Assembly (NCBI RefSeq): GCF_000007925.1
Contig: NC_005042.1
Coordinates: 992,001 to 1,056,000 of the forward strand
DNA from: Prochlorococcus marinus subsp. marinus str. CCMP1375
GTDB lineage: Bacteria > Cyanobacteriota > Cyanobacteriia > PCC-6307 > Cyanobiaceae
Reading direction: 5' to 3'
DNA: 64,000 bases
The first letter of the stretch is position 1; each line of letters begins with the position of its first letter. The position numbers and the translations under genes are program-made. Below the pieces are notes generated by a model, which did no database searches, was not told the origin of the DNA, and worked only from the letters and a program-made list of their open reading frames with translations. Below are positions 28,284 through 38,663 of the stretch, in pieces.

Positions 28284-30095
28284 ATGGCAAAAACGAAGTC
28301 CAACGAAGACATAAGTACTTCTAATGTTTCTTCAAATTCAGATCCATCTATCTCTATTGAAAGTGAAACTGAAGAACATATTTCCATAACAGAAGTTGAT
28401 GCTTCTCAGCTTGAAAATGTAGAGAAGGCAAGTAATGGTTTCGAAGGTTTCGGTTTTAGTGAAGCCTTACTAAAAACCCTTAAGAACAAAGGGTATGAAG
28501 AGCCTACACCAATTCAAAAAGCTTCTATCCCAGAATTAATGCTGGGGAGAGATCTGCTTGGACAAGCTCAAACTGGTACAGGTAAAACAGCAGCATTTGC
28601 TCTACCTTTACTTGAAAGAATAAATAGCAAAGAGCGTAACCCACAAGTACTTGTCTTAACACCTACTCGTGAACTTGCAATGCAAGTTGCAGAGTCCTTT
28701 AAAGCATACTCAGAAGGTCATGCAAATATAAATATTTTAGCTGTATATGGAGGATCTGATTTTCGATCACAAATATATTCCTTAAAAAGAGGTGTTGAAA
28801 TCATAGTTGGAACTCCAGGACGAGTAATGGACCATATACGCCAAGGGACATTAAATCAAGATTCTCTCCAGTGCCTAGTCCTGGATGAAGCTGATGAGAT
28901 GTTGCGTATGGGCTTTATAGATGATATCGAATGGATACTTGAGCAATTACCGAATGAGCGTCAAATGGTCCTCTTCTCTGCCACAATGCCTCCGGAGATA
29001 AGAAAACTTTCAAAAAGATACCTTAGAGATCCCGCTGAAATAACCATTAAGGCGAAAAAGAAAGAAGCTCAACTAATTAGACAGCATTATATAACTGTTC
29101 AGAATAGCTATAAGCTAGAAGTATTGAGACGTGTTCTTGAACTTAACTATGGTGAAGGAGTTATAATATTTGCAAGAACAAAAGCTATTACACTAAAGCT
29201 GGCAGAAAGCCTGGAAGCATCAAACCACAATGTGGCTGTGCTAAATGGAGATGTTCCTCAAAATCTAAGAGAGAGAACTGTCGAAAGATTACGCCAAGGC
29301 GGCATAAATATTCTTGTTGCAACTGACGTTGCCGCTAGGGGATTAGATGTAGAGCGCATAGGACTAGTGATTAATTACGATATGCCCTTTGATTCTGAAG
29401 CATATGTTCATCGGATAGGTAGAACTGGTAGAGCTGGGCGCAGCGGTGAAGCAATCCTTTTTATCAGTCCAAGAGAAAGGTCCTACCTAAACAATCTAGA
29501 AAGAGCTGTTGGACAAAGTATTGAGCGGATGGAAATACCTAATAATGAAAGTATAAATAACCATAGAATACAAAAAATCAAGAGAGATCTTCTAACAACC
29601 GCTTCTCAAAAGCGAAAAGATCAAGAGGAAACAAACCTGATCAAAGAAGTTATAAATGAAATAGAGAGTGAACTGGAAATCACTCCTAAAGAAATTGCTT
29701 TAGCTGCAATAAACCTGTCTATAGGTGAATCACCGTTATTAATTAATACTGATGAAAGCTGGATCAACCAAGCAGAAAGGTTTCGTAAAAGCAATGATCG
29801 ACGTGATAATCGTGGAAGAAGTCGTCGTAGAAATGATTTAGATATAGGGACTACAGAAAAAGACAAAGAGCGTTTTAGAGTAGATGTTGGTCATCGAGAC
29901 AGAGTAAAGCCAGGGAACATAGTTGGTGCAATAGCTAACGAATCAGGTTTAAATGGTCGAATGATCGGAAGGATACAGATTTTTGAAAGTTATAGCTTGG
30001 TCGATCTACCCAAAGGGATGCCAACTAAAATTTTTCAAAGTCTCAAAAGAGTAAAAGTTATGAATAAAGAGTTAAATATCAACCGTTATACATAA
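28284..30095 (+). CDS. deaD: DEAD-box ATP-dependent RNA helicase
   Basis: A 603-residue RNA helicase. After a Ser/Glu-rich N-terminal tail (about 55 residues) come the Q motif (TPIQKASIP), Walker A AQTGTGKT, PTRELA, DEAD, SAT, and in the second domain RGLD and HRIGRTGRAGR. The C-terminus (from about residue 530, RFRVDVGHRDRV) looks like the DbpA-type RNA-binding domain of the DeaD/CsdA group, preceded by an Arg-rich linker. These enzymes unwind structured RNA in ribosome assembly and cold growth. It follows recD after a 158-base gap that carries a palindrome and a hairpin. Confidence 0.92.
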   Translation: MAKTKSNEDISTSNVSSNSDPSISIESETEEHISITEVDASQLENVEKASNGFEGFGFSEALLKTLKNKGYEEPTPIQKASIPELMLGRDLLGQAQTGTGKTAAFALPLLERINSKERNPQVLVLTPTRELAMQVAESFKAYSEGHANINILAVYGGSDFRSQIYSLKRGVEIIVGTPGRVMDHIRQGTLNQDSLQCLVLDEADEMLRMGFIDDIEWILEQLPNERQMVLFSATMPPEIRKLSKRYLRDPAEITIKAKKKEAQLIRQHYITVQNSYKLEVLRRVLELNYGEGVIIFARTKAITLKLAESLEASNHNVAVLNGDVPQNLRERTVERLRQGGINILVATDVAARGLDVERIGLVINYDMPFDSEAYVHRIGRTGRAGRSGEAILFISPRERSYLNNLERAVGQSIERMEIPNNESINNHRIQKIKRDLLTTASQKRKDQEETNLIKEVINEIESELEITPKEIALAAINLSIGESPLLINTDESWINQAERFRKSNDRRDNRGRSRRRNDLDIGTTEKDKERFRVDVGHRDRVKPGNIVGAIANESGLNGRMIGRIQIFESYSLVDLPKGMPTKIFQSLKRVKVMNKELNINRYT

Positions 30096-30110
30096 GCTAG
30101 GATTTTGAGA

Positions 30111-30401
30111 ATGAATATTTTCTTTCATAGAAAATTTGGAACACGTCTTCTACTTGTTTCTATAGGTCTATTAGCTTCTCTATCGTTTGAAGATGCACAC
30201 TCTGGAAGTCTAGACAGAATCATCAAATCTTTTTGTCTAGATGGATTTAAGAAAGAGATGGTTAATGCTAGTAATAAAATCCCAAAAGAGATGGGAGAAT
30301 TCACATGCAATTGCTTTCTTCAAAGAATTAACGACGGTGACAACCTAGATTCTGCTCGTGAAGTATGCAAAAAAGCTGCAACTCAGGAATTCAGACTTTA
30401 A
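30111..30401 (+). CDS. Small secreted Cys-containing hypothetical protein
   Basis: A 96-residue protein with a signal peptide (about residues 1-28) and a short helical mature part carrying four cysteines, one in SFCLDG, a CNC pair and one in EVCKKA. The even number suggests disulfides or a metal site outside the cytosol. I chose the ATG at 30111 over the TTG at 30105 because it gives a normal signal sequence. It lies 15 bases after the helicase gene. I do not recognise the family. Confidence 0.55.
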   Translation: MNIFFHRKFGTRLLLVSIGLLASLSFEDAHSGSLDRIIKSFCLDGFKKEMVNASNKIPKEMGEFTCNCFLQRINDGDNLDSAREVCKKAATQEFRL

Positions 30402-30432
30402 TCAAAACAGTAATGCACATGAAACCATTAGC

Positions 30433-32214
30433 ATGACATTTCTGAAAAAGAATAAAAGCAACCCCCTAATCAGACTGGCCAAAAACCAGTCCGAACAAAG
30501 TTTCCTAATAATATCAGCAACATTTTGTTCAATATTAAATAAACTTTTTGATCTTGCTCCACCTGTTCTAATCGGTTTGTCTATTGATGTAGTCGTAAGA
30601 GAAAAAAGCTCATGGCTTGCTAGTTATGGCTTTGAGTCAGTACCAACTCAACTTTTAATACTTGCAACTGCATCATTCCTTATATGGACTGCAGAATCTT
30701 TTTTCGAATACTTATATGGCTTACTTTGGAGAAACCTTGCGCAAAGTACTCAGCATAATTTAAGAATACAAGCATACAACCATCTGCAAAAACTAGAACT
30801 ATCATTTTTTGAAAGTGATAGCACTGGCAGGTTGCTTGCAATACTAAATGATGACATAAATCAATTAGAAAGATTTTTAGATCAAGGGGCCAATCAGCTA
30901 CTTCAATTATTTGTTACTGTAATTCTTGTTGGTGGTGCAATGGCATTCTTAGCTCCAGGAGTAGCAATATTTGCATTTATACCTATTCCAATTATTCTTT
31001 GGGGATCTATCAGATTTCAAAAAAGGCTAGCTCCTAAATACAAAGATGTTCGAGAAAAAGCAGGAGATATAGCAGCACGGTTAAGCAATAATCTTGGGGG
31101 GATGCTTACAATAAAAAGCTTTGCAACCGAATCATGGGAACTAGATCGACTGAGATTAAATAGCCACTCTTATCAAAGGAGTAATAGAAATGCAATAAGA
31201 CTTTCAGCAGCCTTTATTCCTTTAATACGTTTTGCAATTTTATTTGCTTTTCTTGCAATTCTTATAGTTGGTGGCCTTCAGGCTTGGGAAGGTGAATTAG
31301 AGATTGGGATATACAGTTTTCTTGTATTTATAACTCAAAGACTATTATGGCCTCTAACTACACTTGGGCACGTCTTAGACGAATATCAAAGGTCCATGGC
31401 ATCAACAAATAGAGTCCTAGATTTAATTGACAAACCAATCGAGATTTCGGGTGGTTCTTTGAGACTTGAGCCTAAAAATGTAATAGGGAATATAGAGTTT
31501 AAAAATGTTTATTTTAATTATAAAAATAGAAATAACCTTCTCACTAATTTCAATCTGAATATTTCAGCTGGTACTACAGTCGGGATTGTTGGTTCAACAG
31601 GTTCCGGCAAAAGTAGTTTGGTTAAATTAATTCTTAGGCTTTATCCAATTAAATCAGGGGAAATAAAACTTGATGGAATAGGTATAGATAAATATAATCT
31701 ACTAGATCTACGTAGATCTATAGCTCTTGTAAGTCAAGAGGTATATCTTTTCCATGGAACAATTGAAGAAAATATCTCATATGGGAACAACAGTGCATCG
31801 CAAAAGCAAATACATGAAGCAGCAATATTGTCTGAAGCTGCAGATTTTATTGAAAAACTTCCCGAAGGCTATCAAACTCTTGTTGGTGAACGTGGCCAAA
31901 AGCTATCAGGTGGTCAATGCCAACGCATAGCTTTAGCAAGAGCAATTCTTAAAGATGCACCAATACTAATTCTTGATGAAGCCACAGCGTCTGTTGACAA
32001 TGAAACGGAAGCTGCTATTCAAAGGTCTTTATCCAAAGTAACCTCTAATAGAACAACAATAGTTATTGCTCATAGACTTAGCACCATTAAAAATGCTGAT
32101 AAGATTGTTGTCCTACAAGAAGGTTCTATCTCGGAAGTAGGCACTCATGAGTTTTTAATTAAAAACCAAGGGGTATATTTTGACCTTTGGAAAGTTCAAG
32201 CAGGAGCAAATTAA
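30433..32214 (+). CDS. ABC exporter, fused permease and ATPase
   Basis: A 593-residue half-transporter. The N-terminal membrane domain (about residues 20-310) has six hydrophobic helices; the ATPase domain has Walker A GSTGSGKSS, the Q-loop SQEVYL, signature LSGGQCQRIALARA, Walker B ILILDEATASVD and the His switch IVIAHRLST. This is the MsbA/multidrug-lipid exporter type, which works as a dimer in the inner membrane. The substrate is unknown. An upstream in-frame ATG at 30358 would overlap the preceding gene; the ATG at 30433 gives a more usual N-terminus. Confidence 0.88.
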   Translation: MTFLKKNKSNPLIRLAKNQSEQSFLIISATFCSILNKLFDLAPPVLIGLSIDVVVREKSSWLASYGFESVPTQLLILATASFLIWTAESFFEYLYGLLWRNLAQSTQHNLRIQAYNHLQKLELSFFESDSTGRLLAILNDDINQLERFLDQGANQLLQLFVTVILVGGAMAFLAPGVAIFAFIPIPIILWGSIRFQKRLAPKYKDVREKAGDIAARLSNNLGGMLTIKSFATESWELDRLRLNSHSYQRSNRNAIRLSAAFIPLIRFAILFAFLAILIVGGLQAWEGELEIGIYSFLVFITQRLLWPLTTLGHVLDEYQRSMASTNRVLDLIDKPIEISGGSLRLEPKNVIGNIEFKNVYFNYKNRNNLLTNFNLNISAGTTVGIVGSTGSGKSSLVKLILRLYPIKSGEIKLDGIGIDKYNLLDLRRSIALVSQEVYLFHGTIEENISYGNNSASQKQIHEAAILSEAADFIEKLPEGYQTLVGERGQKLSGGQCQRIALARAILKDAPILILDEATASVDNETEAAIQRSLSKVTSNRTTIVIAHRLSTIKNADKIVVLQEGSISEVGTHEFLIKNQGVYFDLWKVQAGAN

Positions 32215-32232
32215 TAAAGAAAGGCTTTATTC

Positions 32233-32790
32233 CTAAATTAGAAAAACAAATGAACTTATAACTCTTTCAAATAAATCACCTACAGTATTCCACCTGGAAT
32301 CATTAGTCCCGGCAGCAAAAGTGTATAAAGATCCTCTATCAACAACAACTGTTGCTAGTTCATGACGATCTTTATCAGGGAGATGAATCAAATATTCAAT
32401 ATCATAAAAAGTGTGATTGTCAGCAACTCTCGATTTAGCATCTAATAACTCTGCCTCTCTTTCCCCACCATTAGGAGCCAACAGATTATTCATCAGCTTT
32501 TCACCAACTTCAGAAGGACTGCCCATATTTTCAAGTTCAACATCCGCTGAAATATCAGAAATAACCAAACTCAAAGTTTCATCACTGTTAATAAGGTCAT
32601 GAAAAACAACTTCAGGTCCTCCTTTTAAAGTGATGCGTGTCCATCCAGTTGGATAAAAGAAACCATAACGTCCATCATTACTTTGAAATGCTTCTAAACC
32701 GGCCGTAATCCCTGAGCTACAAGAAACTAGCGAAATAGAAAGTACTATTAACAACAAAAGGCTTGCGGAAGATTTAAAGAAGGTTTTCAT
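32233..32790 (-). CDS. psbP: CyanoP (PsbP-like) photosystem II lipoprotein
   Basis: A 185-residue lipoprotein with an N-terminal signal ending in the lipobox LVSC, so Cys24 is the likely lipid-anchored residue on the lumenal side. The mature part follows the PsbP pattern: AFQSNDGRYGFFYPTGWTRI, a VVFHDLI segment, and the C-terminal LYTFAAGTNDSRW. CyanoP acts in photosystem II assembly rather than as a stable extrinsic subunit. I took the ATG at 32790 instead of 32811 because it gives a standard lipoprotein signal. The gene converges on the ABC exporter with an 18-base gap. Confidence 0.9.
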   Translation of the reverse strand: MKTFFKSSASLLLLIVLSISLVSCSSGITAGLEAFQSNDGRYGFFYPTGWTRITLKGGPEVVFHDLINSDETLSLVISDISADVELENMGSPSEVGEKLMNNLLAPNGGEREAELLDAKSRVADNHTFYDIEYLIHLPDKDRHELATVVVDRGSLYTFAAGTNDSRWNTVGDLFERVISSFVFLI

Positions 32791-32904
32791 GGTTTTCTGT
32801 ACAAAAAACAATCTATAAGATCAATGTACTTACTTATATAAGAATTAGTAAATTTCACTTTAAGGGGCAAGAGCGTTTAAATTCTATATATATGCCTAAA
32901 AACT

Positions 32905-33504
32905 CTGAGCAGCTTTACACGCCCACTCGCTCACCTAATAGACCAATTTGAACAACTGCCTGGAATTGGTCCTAGGACAGCACAAAGACTTGCATTGCAT
33001 TTACTTCGACAACCTGAAGAAAAAATCAAAGCTTTTTCTAATGCTCTCCTAAATGCAAGAACAAAGGTCGGGCAATGTAAAAAATGTTTTCATCTCACTG
33101 CTGAAATAGAATGCGAAATATGTCTTAATCCAAAAAGGGACAAATCATTGCTTTGTGTTGTTGCTGATTCAAGAGACTTAATAGCCTTAGAAAGGACACG
33201 AGAATACAAAGGTCTCTATCATGTTCTTGGTGGACTTATCTCACCAATGGATGGAATTGGACCAGAGTTGCTTAACATTTCTGCATTAGTTCAAAGAGTT
33301 TCAAATGAAAGTACTGCCGAAGTAATACTTGCACTAACTCCAAGCGTTGAGGGTGACACTACAAGCCTTTATATTGCAAGACTTTTAAAAGTTTTTGTTA
33401 AGGTCACAAGAATTGCTTATGGTCTACCAGTTGGAAGTGAGCTGGAATATGCTGATGAAGTGACCTTAACAAGGGCTATTGAAGGTCGACGTGAAGTCGA
33501 ATAG
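32905..33504 (+). CDS. recR: Recombination protein RecR, non-standard start likely
   Basis: RecR joins RecF/RecO in loading RecA. The frame contains the helix-hairpin-helix [17 protein letters not shown], the zinc finger C4 motif (CKKCFHLT.. CEICLNP), the Toprim domain from VVADSRDL and the [12 protein letters not shown] and [11 protein letters not shown] blocks. The first TTG in frame (32995) would cut off the helix-hairpin-helix. The conserved N-terminus ([17 protein letters not shown]) lies upstream in the same open frame, which has no ATG, GTG or TTG after the stop at 32878-32880. A CTG at 32905 gives 199 residues, the usual RecR length; ATT 32881 and ATA 32890 are alternatives. An ATG at 32892 is in another frame, so a frameshift is also possible. 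Confidence 0.85.
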   Translation: MSSFTRPLAHLIDQFEQLPGIGPRTAQRLALHLLRQPEEKIKAFSNALLNARTKVGQCKKCFHLTAEIECEICLNPKRDKSLLCVVADSRDLIALERTREYKGLYHVLGGLISPMDGIGPELLNISALVQRVSNESTAEVILALTPSVEGDTTSLYIARLLKVFVKVTRIAYGLPVGSELEYADEVTLTRAIEGRREVE

Positions 33505-33519
33505 ACATTTTAACGAGAA

Positions 33520-34446
33520 ATGACAACCACAAACAAAAAAACTCGTTACAGTGCAATTAAGCCAAGCGAAAGGCTACCTGAATGGATAAAACCCTCTTTA
33601 GGTACGGCCTCACAATTAGAAAAAGTACAGAACCTAGTTAAAGAATATCGATTAAATACAATATGCGAAGAAGGACGCTGCCCAAACAGAGGTGAGTGCT
33701 ATGCATCAGGAACAGCTACTTTCCTATTAGGTGGTTCAATCTGCACTCGAAGCTGCGCTTTTTGCCAAGTAGAAAAAGGAATGCCACCACAAAACATTGA
33801 TCCAAATGAATCAATCCGTGTAGCAAAAGCAGTTTTAAAATTACAACTCAAATACGTTGTCTTAACTTCTGTCGCAAGAGACGATCTTGATGATCATGGA
33901 GCAATTCATTTTTCAAGAACAATTCATGCCATAAGAAAAACTTCTCCCACGACATCTATTGAAGTTCTAACTCCTGACTTTTGGGGTGGATGTATTGACA
34001 AAATAAAAGCAACAAAAATTCAAAGGGAGCGCTTAAAAATAGTTCTTAAAGCAAAGCCAGTTTGCTTTAACCACAACCTTGAAACTGTAGAACGTCTACA
34101 AAAAGAAGTGCGCAGAGGTGCTACCTACCACAGGTCTCTTGAACTATTAAAAGCTTCTAGAGAAATTGACAACGAAATCCCAACAAAATCAGGATTAATG
34201 TTAGGCCTAGGTGAACGAAGTGATGAAATAATCCAAACTCTTAAAGACCTTCGCTCAGTCAACTGTCAACAGGTAACAATTGGTCAATACCTACGTCCTT
34301 CGCTAGCGCATATACCTGTTCAAAAATATTGGCTTCCAAAAGACTTTGAACACTTTAAGAGAATAGCCGAAGGACTTGGTTTCAAAAAAGTCAATAGTGG
34401 TCCATTAGTAAGAAGTAGTTATCATGCTGAACTTCCACAAACCTAA
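33520..34446 (+). CDS. lipA: Lipoyl synthase
   Basis: A 308-residue radical-SAM enzyme that inserts sulfur into octanoyl groups on lipoyl domains. The auxiliary cluster motif is [12 protein letters not shown] (CX4CX5C), the radical-SAM cluster motif is CTRSCAFC (CX3CX2C), and the C-terminal RSSYHA holds the Ser ligand of the auxiliary cluster. It follows recR by 15 bases. The TAA stop shares bases with the stop of the convergent gene. Length is normal. Confidence 0.96.
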   Translation: MTTTNKKTRYSAIKPSERLPEWIKPSLGTASQLEKVQNLVKEYRLNTICEEGRCPNRGECYASGTATFLLGGSICTRSCAFCQVEKGMPPQNIDPNESIRVAKAVLKLQLKYVVLTSVARDDLDDHGAIHFSRTIHAIRKTSPTTSIEVLTPDFWGGCIDKIKATKIQRERLKIVLKAKPVCFNHNLETVERLQKEVRRGATYHRSLELLKASREIDNEIPTKSGLMLGLGERSDEIIQTLKDLRSVNCQQVTIGQYLRPSLAHIPVQKYWLPKDFEHFKRIAEGLGFKKVNSGPLVRSSYHAELPQT

Positions 34447-34967
34447 TTGCCAACAACTATTGATCTAGTAGCTTCCCAGCGCCGAAGACTATATTCATAA
34501 ACTTCAGAACAGCTGGCAACCATTAAGCTCCCTGCTCCGCCCCAAACCATCCTGAAAGGCAAATCAACAGGAGAAGATCCTACTTCCTTTACGTTTCTGA
34601 AACCTCGTCGTTGAAAATATCTAATTAGTATTTTATTTTGTTGAGCATCATCATATATAGCAAGTAGTCTTGCTTTCTTACACGGAGTTTCTTCAAGAGC
34701 CCAAGCCATTGTTGATGCCCAAATTAAATGCCCAACTCCTATTGGAGCATCATTGCTGACTTGCATAGTATCAAGCTGTAATCCACTTGAATTGTGATAA
34801 GCCCATCCTTTTAACTCTCCTAATATTTTTACTTTCTCGGAATCCAAATACCTTCCGACGACTAATCTCAATGTCCATAAATTAAGTGGGCGCCGGACCT
34901 GAATTCTTAACAATAATCCTGAAGATGATGCTTGTTTTTCTAAGAGATCTAATAATTCTTTAGTCAT
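34443..34967 (-). CDS. Hypothetical protein, GNAT-like
   Basis: A 174-residue soluble protein, convergent with lipA (4-base overlap of stops) and overlapping the trhO stop by 4 bases at its start, so it is translationally coupled to trhO. The middle segment [25 protein letters not shown] reads like the final part of a GNAT acetyltransferase fold (the RYFQRRGF helix-strand unit), but the usual Q/RxxGxG acyl-CoA loop is not evident. I would call it GNAT-like at best. The protein is conserved-looking and not obviously degenerate. Confidence 0.5.
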   Translation of the reverse strand: MTKELLDLLEKQASSSGLLLRIQVRRPLNLWTLRLVVGRYLDSEKVKILGELKGWAYHNSSGLQLDTMQVSNDAPIGVGHLIWASTMAWALEETPCKKARLLAIYDDAQQNKILIRYFQRRGFRNVKEVGSSPVDLPFRMVWGGAGSLMVASCSEVYEYSLRRWEATRSIVVGN

Positions 34968-35929
34968 GCACTTGGCCAGATAGAGTTCCCAGGGAAACGT
35001 TCTCCAAGTCTTGCAATATGCCTTTGTCTTTCCCGAAAACGTTCTCTATCATCATCACTAAAAAGATCTACACAATGGTGACATTGAATACTAGGAATAT
35101 AATATTTTCCGTTTTGATCTTGAGGAGAAAGAGGCATTCCACAGGCAAAGCAAAGTTTATAAACCCCTGGCATGAGCTTATGATTCAAAGCCACACGTTG
35201 ATCAAAAACAAAACATTCTCCATTCCAGCGACTTTCATTTTCTGGGACTTCTTCTAAATACCTAAGTATGCCACCATGCAAATGATGGACCTCAGGAAAA
35301 CCTTCTCGTAATAACAAAGCACTAGCTTTTTCACAGCGAATGCCCCCAGTACAAAACAATGCGATTTTTTTAAAACTCTTTTTTTTCAAAAGGCTATGCA
35401 ATTTCTTGTCAACCCATTCAGGGAACTCGCGAAAAGAATCAGTCCTAGGATTTACTGCTCCATCAAAACTGCCTACAGAAATCTCATATTCATTACGTGT
35501 ATCAATAACCAAAGTCAATGGATCATCAAGGAAAGCATTCCAGTCCTCAGGTTCAACATATTTACCAGTGGTTTTGCATGGATCTACGTTCTCAACTCCC
35601 ATAGTTACTATTTCGTTTTTTCTACGAGCTTTAAAACGCCTAAATGCTTGTCTAGAAGTGTAGCTATATTTAATTTCTAAAGGAGTCTCCAAATCAAGCG
35701 AATCTAATTGTTTCTGCATAGCAGTAACACCTTCTACAGGGCCACAAATTGTTCCATTAATACCTTCCAATGCAACAAGAACTGTTCCTCTTACATTATG
35801 CTTTTCTGCAATAATTCTCAGCTTGCTTAAGAAAGTAGTTATTACCTTTTCAGCTATAGGCGAGAAACTATAAAAAGCCGCTATCTTATAGTCATTGTCT
35901 ACTTTCTGACTTTCAAACGAATTAATCAT
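34964..35929 (-). CDS. trhO: tRNA uridine(34) hydroxylase, rhodanese family (UPF0176)
   Basis: A 321-residue protein with an N-terminal ferredoxin-like domain (AAFYSFSPI... [16 protein letters not shown]) and a rhodanese domain with active-site Cys in [11 protein letters not shown], followed by a C-terminal Cys-rich part (CFACGMP, QCHHC). This matches TrhO/YceA, which hydroxylates U34 of tRNAs with oxygen. The ATG at 35929 was chosen over 35965 because the family begins just before this point. It overlaps the 3' end of bioB by 8 bases and is thus in the minus-strand cluster. Confidence 0.88.
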   Translation of the reverse strand: MINSFESQKVDNDYKIAAFYSFSPIAEKVITTFLSKLRIIAEKHNVRGTVLVALEGINGTICGPVEGVTAMQKQLDSLDLETPLEIKYSYTSRQAFRRFKARRKNEIVTMGVENVDPCKTTGKYVEPEDWNAFLDDPLTLVIDTRNEYEISVGSFDGAVNPRTDSFREFPEWVDKKLHSLLKKKSFKKIALFCTGGIRCEKASALLLREGFPEVHHLHGGILRYLEEVPENESRWNGECFVFDQRVALNHKLMPGVYKLCFACGMPLSPQDQNGKYYIPSIQCHHCVDLFSDDDRERFRERQRHIARLGERFPGNSIWPSA

Positions 35930-36920
35930 ACAGGTCCCAATTAACTGAAACACCTGCAGAAGCAAGCAACTCTCTATCTGCCTTTATAGATGGATTACTT
36001 GTAGTCAATAAAGTATCTCCATAGAAAATCGAATCTGCACCTGCAAGCAAACAAAGAATTTGGGCTTCTTTCCCCAATTGTTCACGACCAGCACTAAGTC
36101 GAACACGGCTTCGAGGCATAAGAATCCTTGCAGTAGCAACCATCCGTACCATTTCCAAAGGATCAACCATGGAAAGATTCTCTAAAGGAGTCCCTTCTAC
36201 AGGTACCAAAGCATTGATAGGAACACTTTCTGGATGAGGATCCATATTTGCAAGAACTCTTAGCAAAGAAGCTCTGTCTTTTAAAGTCTCTCCCATACCG
36301 ATAATCCCGCCACAACAGATAGTGATGCCAGCATTACGAACTCTATGTAATGTTTCCAGCCGGTCTTGATAAGTACGTGTAGAAATAATTTTGTCGTAAT
36401 GCTCTGGGCTTGTATCAAGATTATGGTTGTAAGCATTTAATCCAACTTCTGCCAAACGAGCTGCTTGCTGATTAGTTAGCATTCCTCCTGTTACACATGC
36501 CTCTAATCCTAGTTCTTTTACACCTCTAACCATATCCAACATTGCTTCAAATGGTTTGCCATCACGTATTTCTCTCCATGCCCATCCCATACAAAAGCGA
36601 TCAGCTCCCGCAGCTTTCGCTGCTTTAGCCTGCTCAAGAACTCCTTTCACATCAAAATCGGATTGGTTGGTAACATCACTACTGTTATAGATTGACTGAG
36701 AACAGTAAGAACAATCTTCTTCACAGCCTCCTGTTTTAACACTTAACAAAGACGCCAATTGAACCTTATATTCTGGATTTACTGATCGATGAACATTTTG
36801 GGCCTCCCAAAGAAGTTCAAACAAAGGCTTTTCAAGGATCTCTTGAATCTCTTCCAAGCTCCAGTCAAAACGTACTTTAACTTCTTGACGAATTGGTATA
36901 TTAGGATTTAGCAAAGTCAT
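35922..36920 (-). CDS. bioB: Biotin synthase
   Basis: A 332-residue radical-SAM enzyme that turns dethiobiotin into biotin. The cluster motif is [11 protein letters not shown] (CX3CX2C), followed by FCMGWAWR and [10 protein letters not shown], and the second-cluster Cys and Arg residues of the family lie in [10 protein letters not shown] and [10 protein letters not shown]. It starts 11 bases after the uppS stop. BioB and LipA, both sulfur-inserting radical-SAM enzymes, lie within 2.5 kb of each other on opposite strands. Confidence 0.96.
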   Translation of the reverse strand: MTLLNPNIPIRQEVKVRFDWSLEEIQEILEKPLFELLWEAQNVHRSVNPEYKVQLASLLSVKTGGCEEDCSYCSQSIYNSSDVTNQSDFDVKGVLEQAKAAKAAGADRFCMGWAWREIRDGKPFEAMLDMVRGVKELGLEACVTGGMLTNQQAARLAEVGLNAYNHNLDTSPEHYDKIISTRTYQDRLETLHRVRNAGITICCGGIIGMGETLKDRASLLRVLANMDPHPESVPINALVPVEGTPLENLSMVDPLEMVRMVATARILMPRSRVRLSAGREQLGKEAQILCLLAGADSIFYGDTLLTTSNPSIKADRELLASAGVSVNWDLYD

Positions 36921-36931
36921 AAAGAAAGTTT

Positions 36932-37732
36932 TTAAACTTGGTCGTAATCATTAACTGTTGGATCTACTCCTCCAAAACGCCTTCTTCTTGATTGATAATC
37001 AATAAGTGCCTTAGTCAACGAGATGGAATCAAAATCAGGCCATAATGTATCTGTGACATGTATTTCAGCATAAGCCAGTTGCCATAAGAGAAAATTACTT
37101 ATTCGCATCTCTCCACTTGTACGTATTAACAAATCAGGGTCTGCATAGCTAGATGTTAGGAGTTCTCCCGCAAAGGTATGCTCATCAATAAATGAAGGAT
37201 CTAAATCTCCTTGCAATACCCTTTGTGCCAACTTTTGAGCAGCTAAAACCAATTCCCGCCTACCTCCATAATTAGTACAAACATTAAAACGGATTCCATT
37301 ATTCCCTGAGGTTAACTCTGTTGCCTCATTAATGAGATCTTGCAGGCGTGTTGGAAGTTGATCTAAATCACCAAGAAAGCTTATTTGAACCTCTTCAAGA
37401 TTTAATGCCTCTAGTTCTTTTTTAAGAACACGTTCAAAAAGAGTCATCAAGAAGTTGACTTCTTCCTTAGGCCTAGACCAATTCTCTGTAGAGAATGCAT
37501 AAACAGTTAAAACTCCTATCCCCCAATCATTGCAAAGTCGTAGAGTTTGTTTAAGAGCATCAACGCCTGCACTATGTCCCATAGCTCTAGGAAGTTTCTT
37601 TGCATTTGCCCATCTACCATTACCATCCATAATGATGGCAATATGCTCAGGCAACCTAAGAGGATCTATTGACGCTGGCAACGGAGTAATAAGAGACTTC
37701 TTTTCTGCTCCAATCGCAATAGGGGTTTTCAT
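36932..37732 (-). CDS. uppS: Undecaprenyl diphosphate synthase (isoprenyl transferase)
   Basis: A 266-residue cis-prenyltransferase making the C55 carrier lipid for peptidoglycan. The catalytic block IMDGNGRWA carries the essential Asp, the YAFSTENW region is present, and the C-terminal signature is DLLIRTSGE with [12 protein letters not shown]. It has a 30-residue N-terminal extension before the domain. It sits 12 bases after cdaA in the minus-strand cluster lysA-cdaA-uppS-bioB-trhO, where lysA, cdaA and uppS share a cell-wall theme. Confidence 0.95.
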   Translation of the reverse strand: MKTPIAIGAEKKSLITPLPASIDPLRLPEHIAIIMDGNGRWANAKKLPRAMGHSAGVDALKQTLRLCNDWGIGVLTVYAFSTENWSRPKEEVNFLMTLFERVLKKELEALNLEEVQISFLGDLDQLPTRLQDLINEATELTSGNNGIRFNVCTNYGGRRELVLAAQKLAQRVLQGDLDPSFIDEHTFAGELLTSSYADPDLLIRTSGEMRISNFLLWQLAYAEIHVTDTLWPDFDSISLTKALIDYQSRRRRFGGVDPTVNDYDQV

Positions 37733-37744
37733 TTGAATATATGG

Positions 37745-38635
37745 TTATTTTTGCTCAGGAGACAAGTCAGTCTTTAAATCAACTGAAGCTTCCTCTGGAT
37801 TATAAGATAAAGACTTAGTCGAACTACTAACAGCTAGATTTGGCTTTGTAACGGCAGATCCTGTAGAAGAGCTCATAAATTCCTTTAGCAGATCTAATAA
37901 TCTGCTGCTAGTAATTGGTCTTTCTAGGCGACCTTGATTAGCCAAAGACAAAGTGCCTGTTTCCTCTGAAACTACTACACAAATACATCTCTCAAATCGT
38001 TCTGTAATACCAAGAGCGGCAAGATGCCGTGTACCATATCTACTAATACTTTGCCTTGACAAAGGCAAAATAACTCCTGCGGAAATAATCCTGTTACCTT
38101 TAACCAAAACAGCTCCATCATGTAAAGGAGTTTCTGATGCAAATAAATTTAATAACAATTCTGTAGAAAATTTTGCGTCAATAGGTACTCCTGCATAAAG
38201 AAAATCTTCAGGTCGCAAATCACTTCCCATATCTAAAACAATTAATGCTCCTCTACGTTTCTGAGATAGCCTTCCTGCTGCCTCAGATAATTGAGTTACT
38301 GTACTGGTATTAGCTTCGAATTCTTTCTGAGTATTTCCTAAGAGAACAGCCAATCTACCAGTTCCAAGTAATTCCATTAATCGCCTTAATTCTCCTTGCC
38401 ACAAAATCGCCAAAGAAAGAGAACAAGCTAGAACCAACGCATCAATTAATTTTGAAGTAATGGGAAGGTTTGCATATCTCTGTACGAACCAAGCAAGAGA
38501 AACAAGAAATAAATATCCGCGCAACAGCCAAAGAGTTCTCGGCTCCTTAACTCTTGAAAAAAGTAAAACCCCTAACGCTGAAGCAAAAAGTGCATCCAGC
38601 AAGAAGCGCAGGTTTATTAACCACCAGAAGTTCAA
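37745..38635 (-). CDS. cdaA: Diadenylate cyclase (c-di-AMP synthase), CdaA type
   Basis: A 296-residue membrane protein with three N-terminal hydrophobic segments (about residues 7-25, 37-50, 62-78) and a cyclase domain. The ATP/metal motif is DGA at 173-175. The second motif reads GTRHLAALG at 201-209; the Bacillus protein has GTRHRAALG, so the second Arg of the RHR motif is Leu205 here. The C-terminal 40 residues are Ser/Pro-rich and probably disordered. c-di-AMP controls osmotic balance and night survival in cyanobacteria (family knowledge). Its position between lysA and uppS fits a cell-wall/turgor theme. Confidence 0.88.
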   Translation of the reverse strand: MNFWWLINLRFLLDALFASALGVLLFSRVKEPRTLWLLRGYLFLVSLAWFVQRYANLPITSKLIDALVLACSLSLAILWQGELRRLMELLGTGRLAVLLGNTQKEFEANTSTVTQLSEAAGRLSQKRRGALIVLDMGSDLRPEDFLYAGVPIDAKFSTELLLNLFASETPLHDGAVLVKGNRIISAGVILPLSRQSISRYGTRHLAALGITERFERCICVVVSEETGTLSLANQGRLERPITSSRLLDLLKEFMSSSTGSAVTKPNLAVSSSTKSLSYNPEEASVDLKTDLSPEQK

Positions 38636-38663
38636 TCCATAGGCCCAAGCTCCCTAAGGTTAA

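Noticed and set aside
32214-32231. ATAAAG/CTTTAT mini-hairpin between the ABC exporter and psbP
   Set aside because: Six AT-rich pairs and no proper T-tract; too weak to call a bidirectional terminator.
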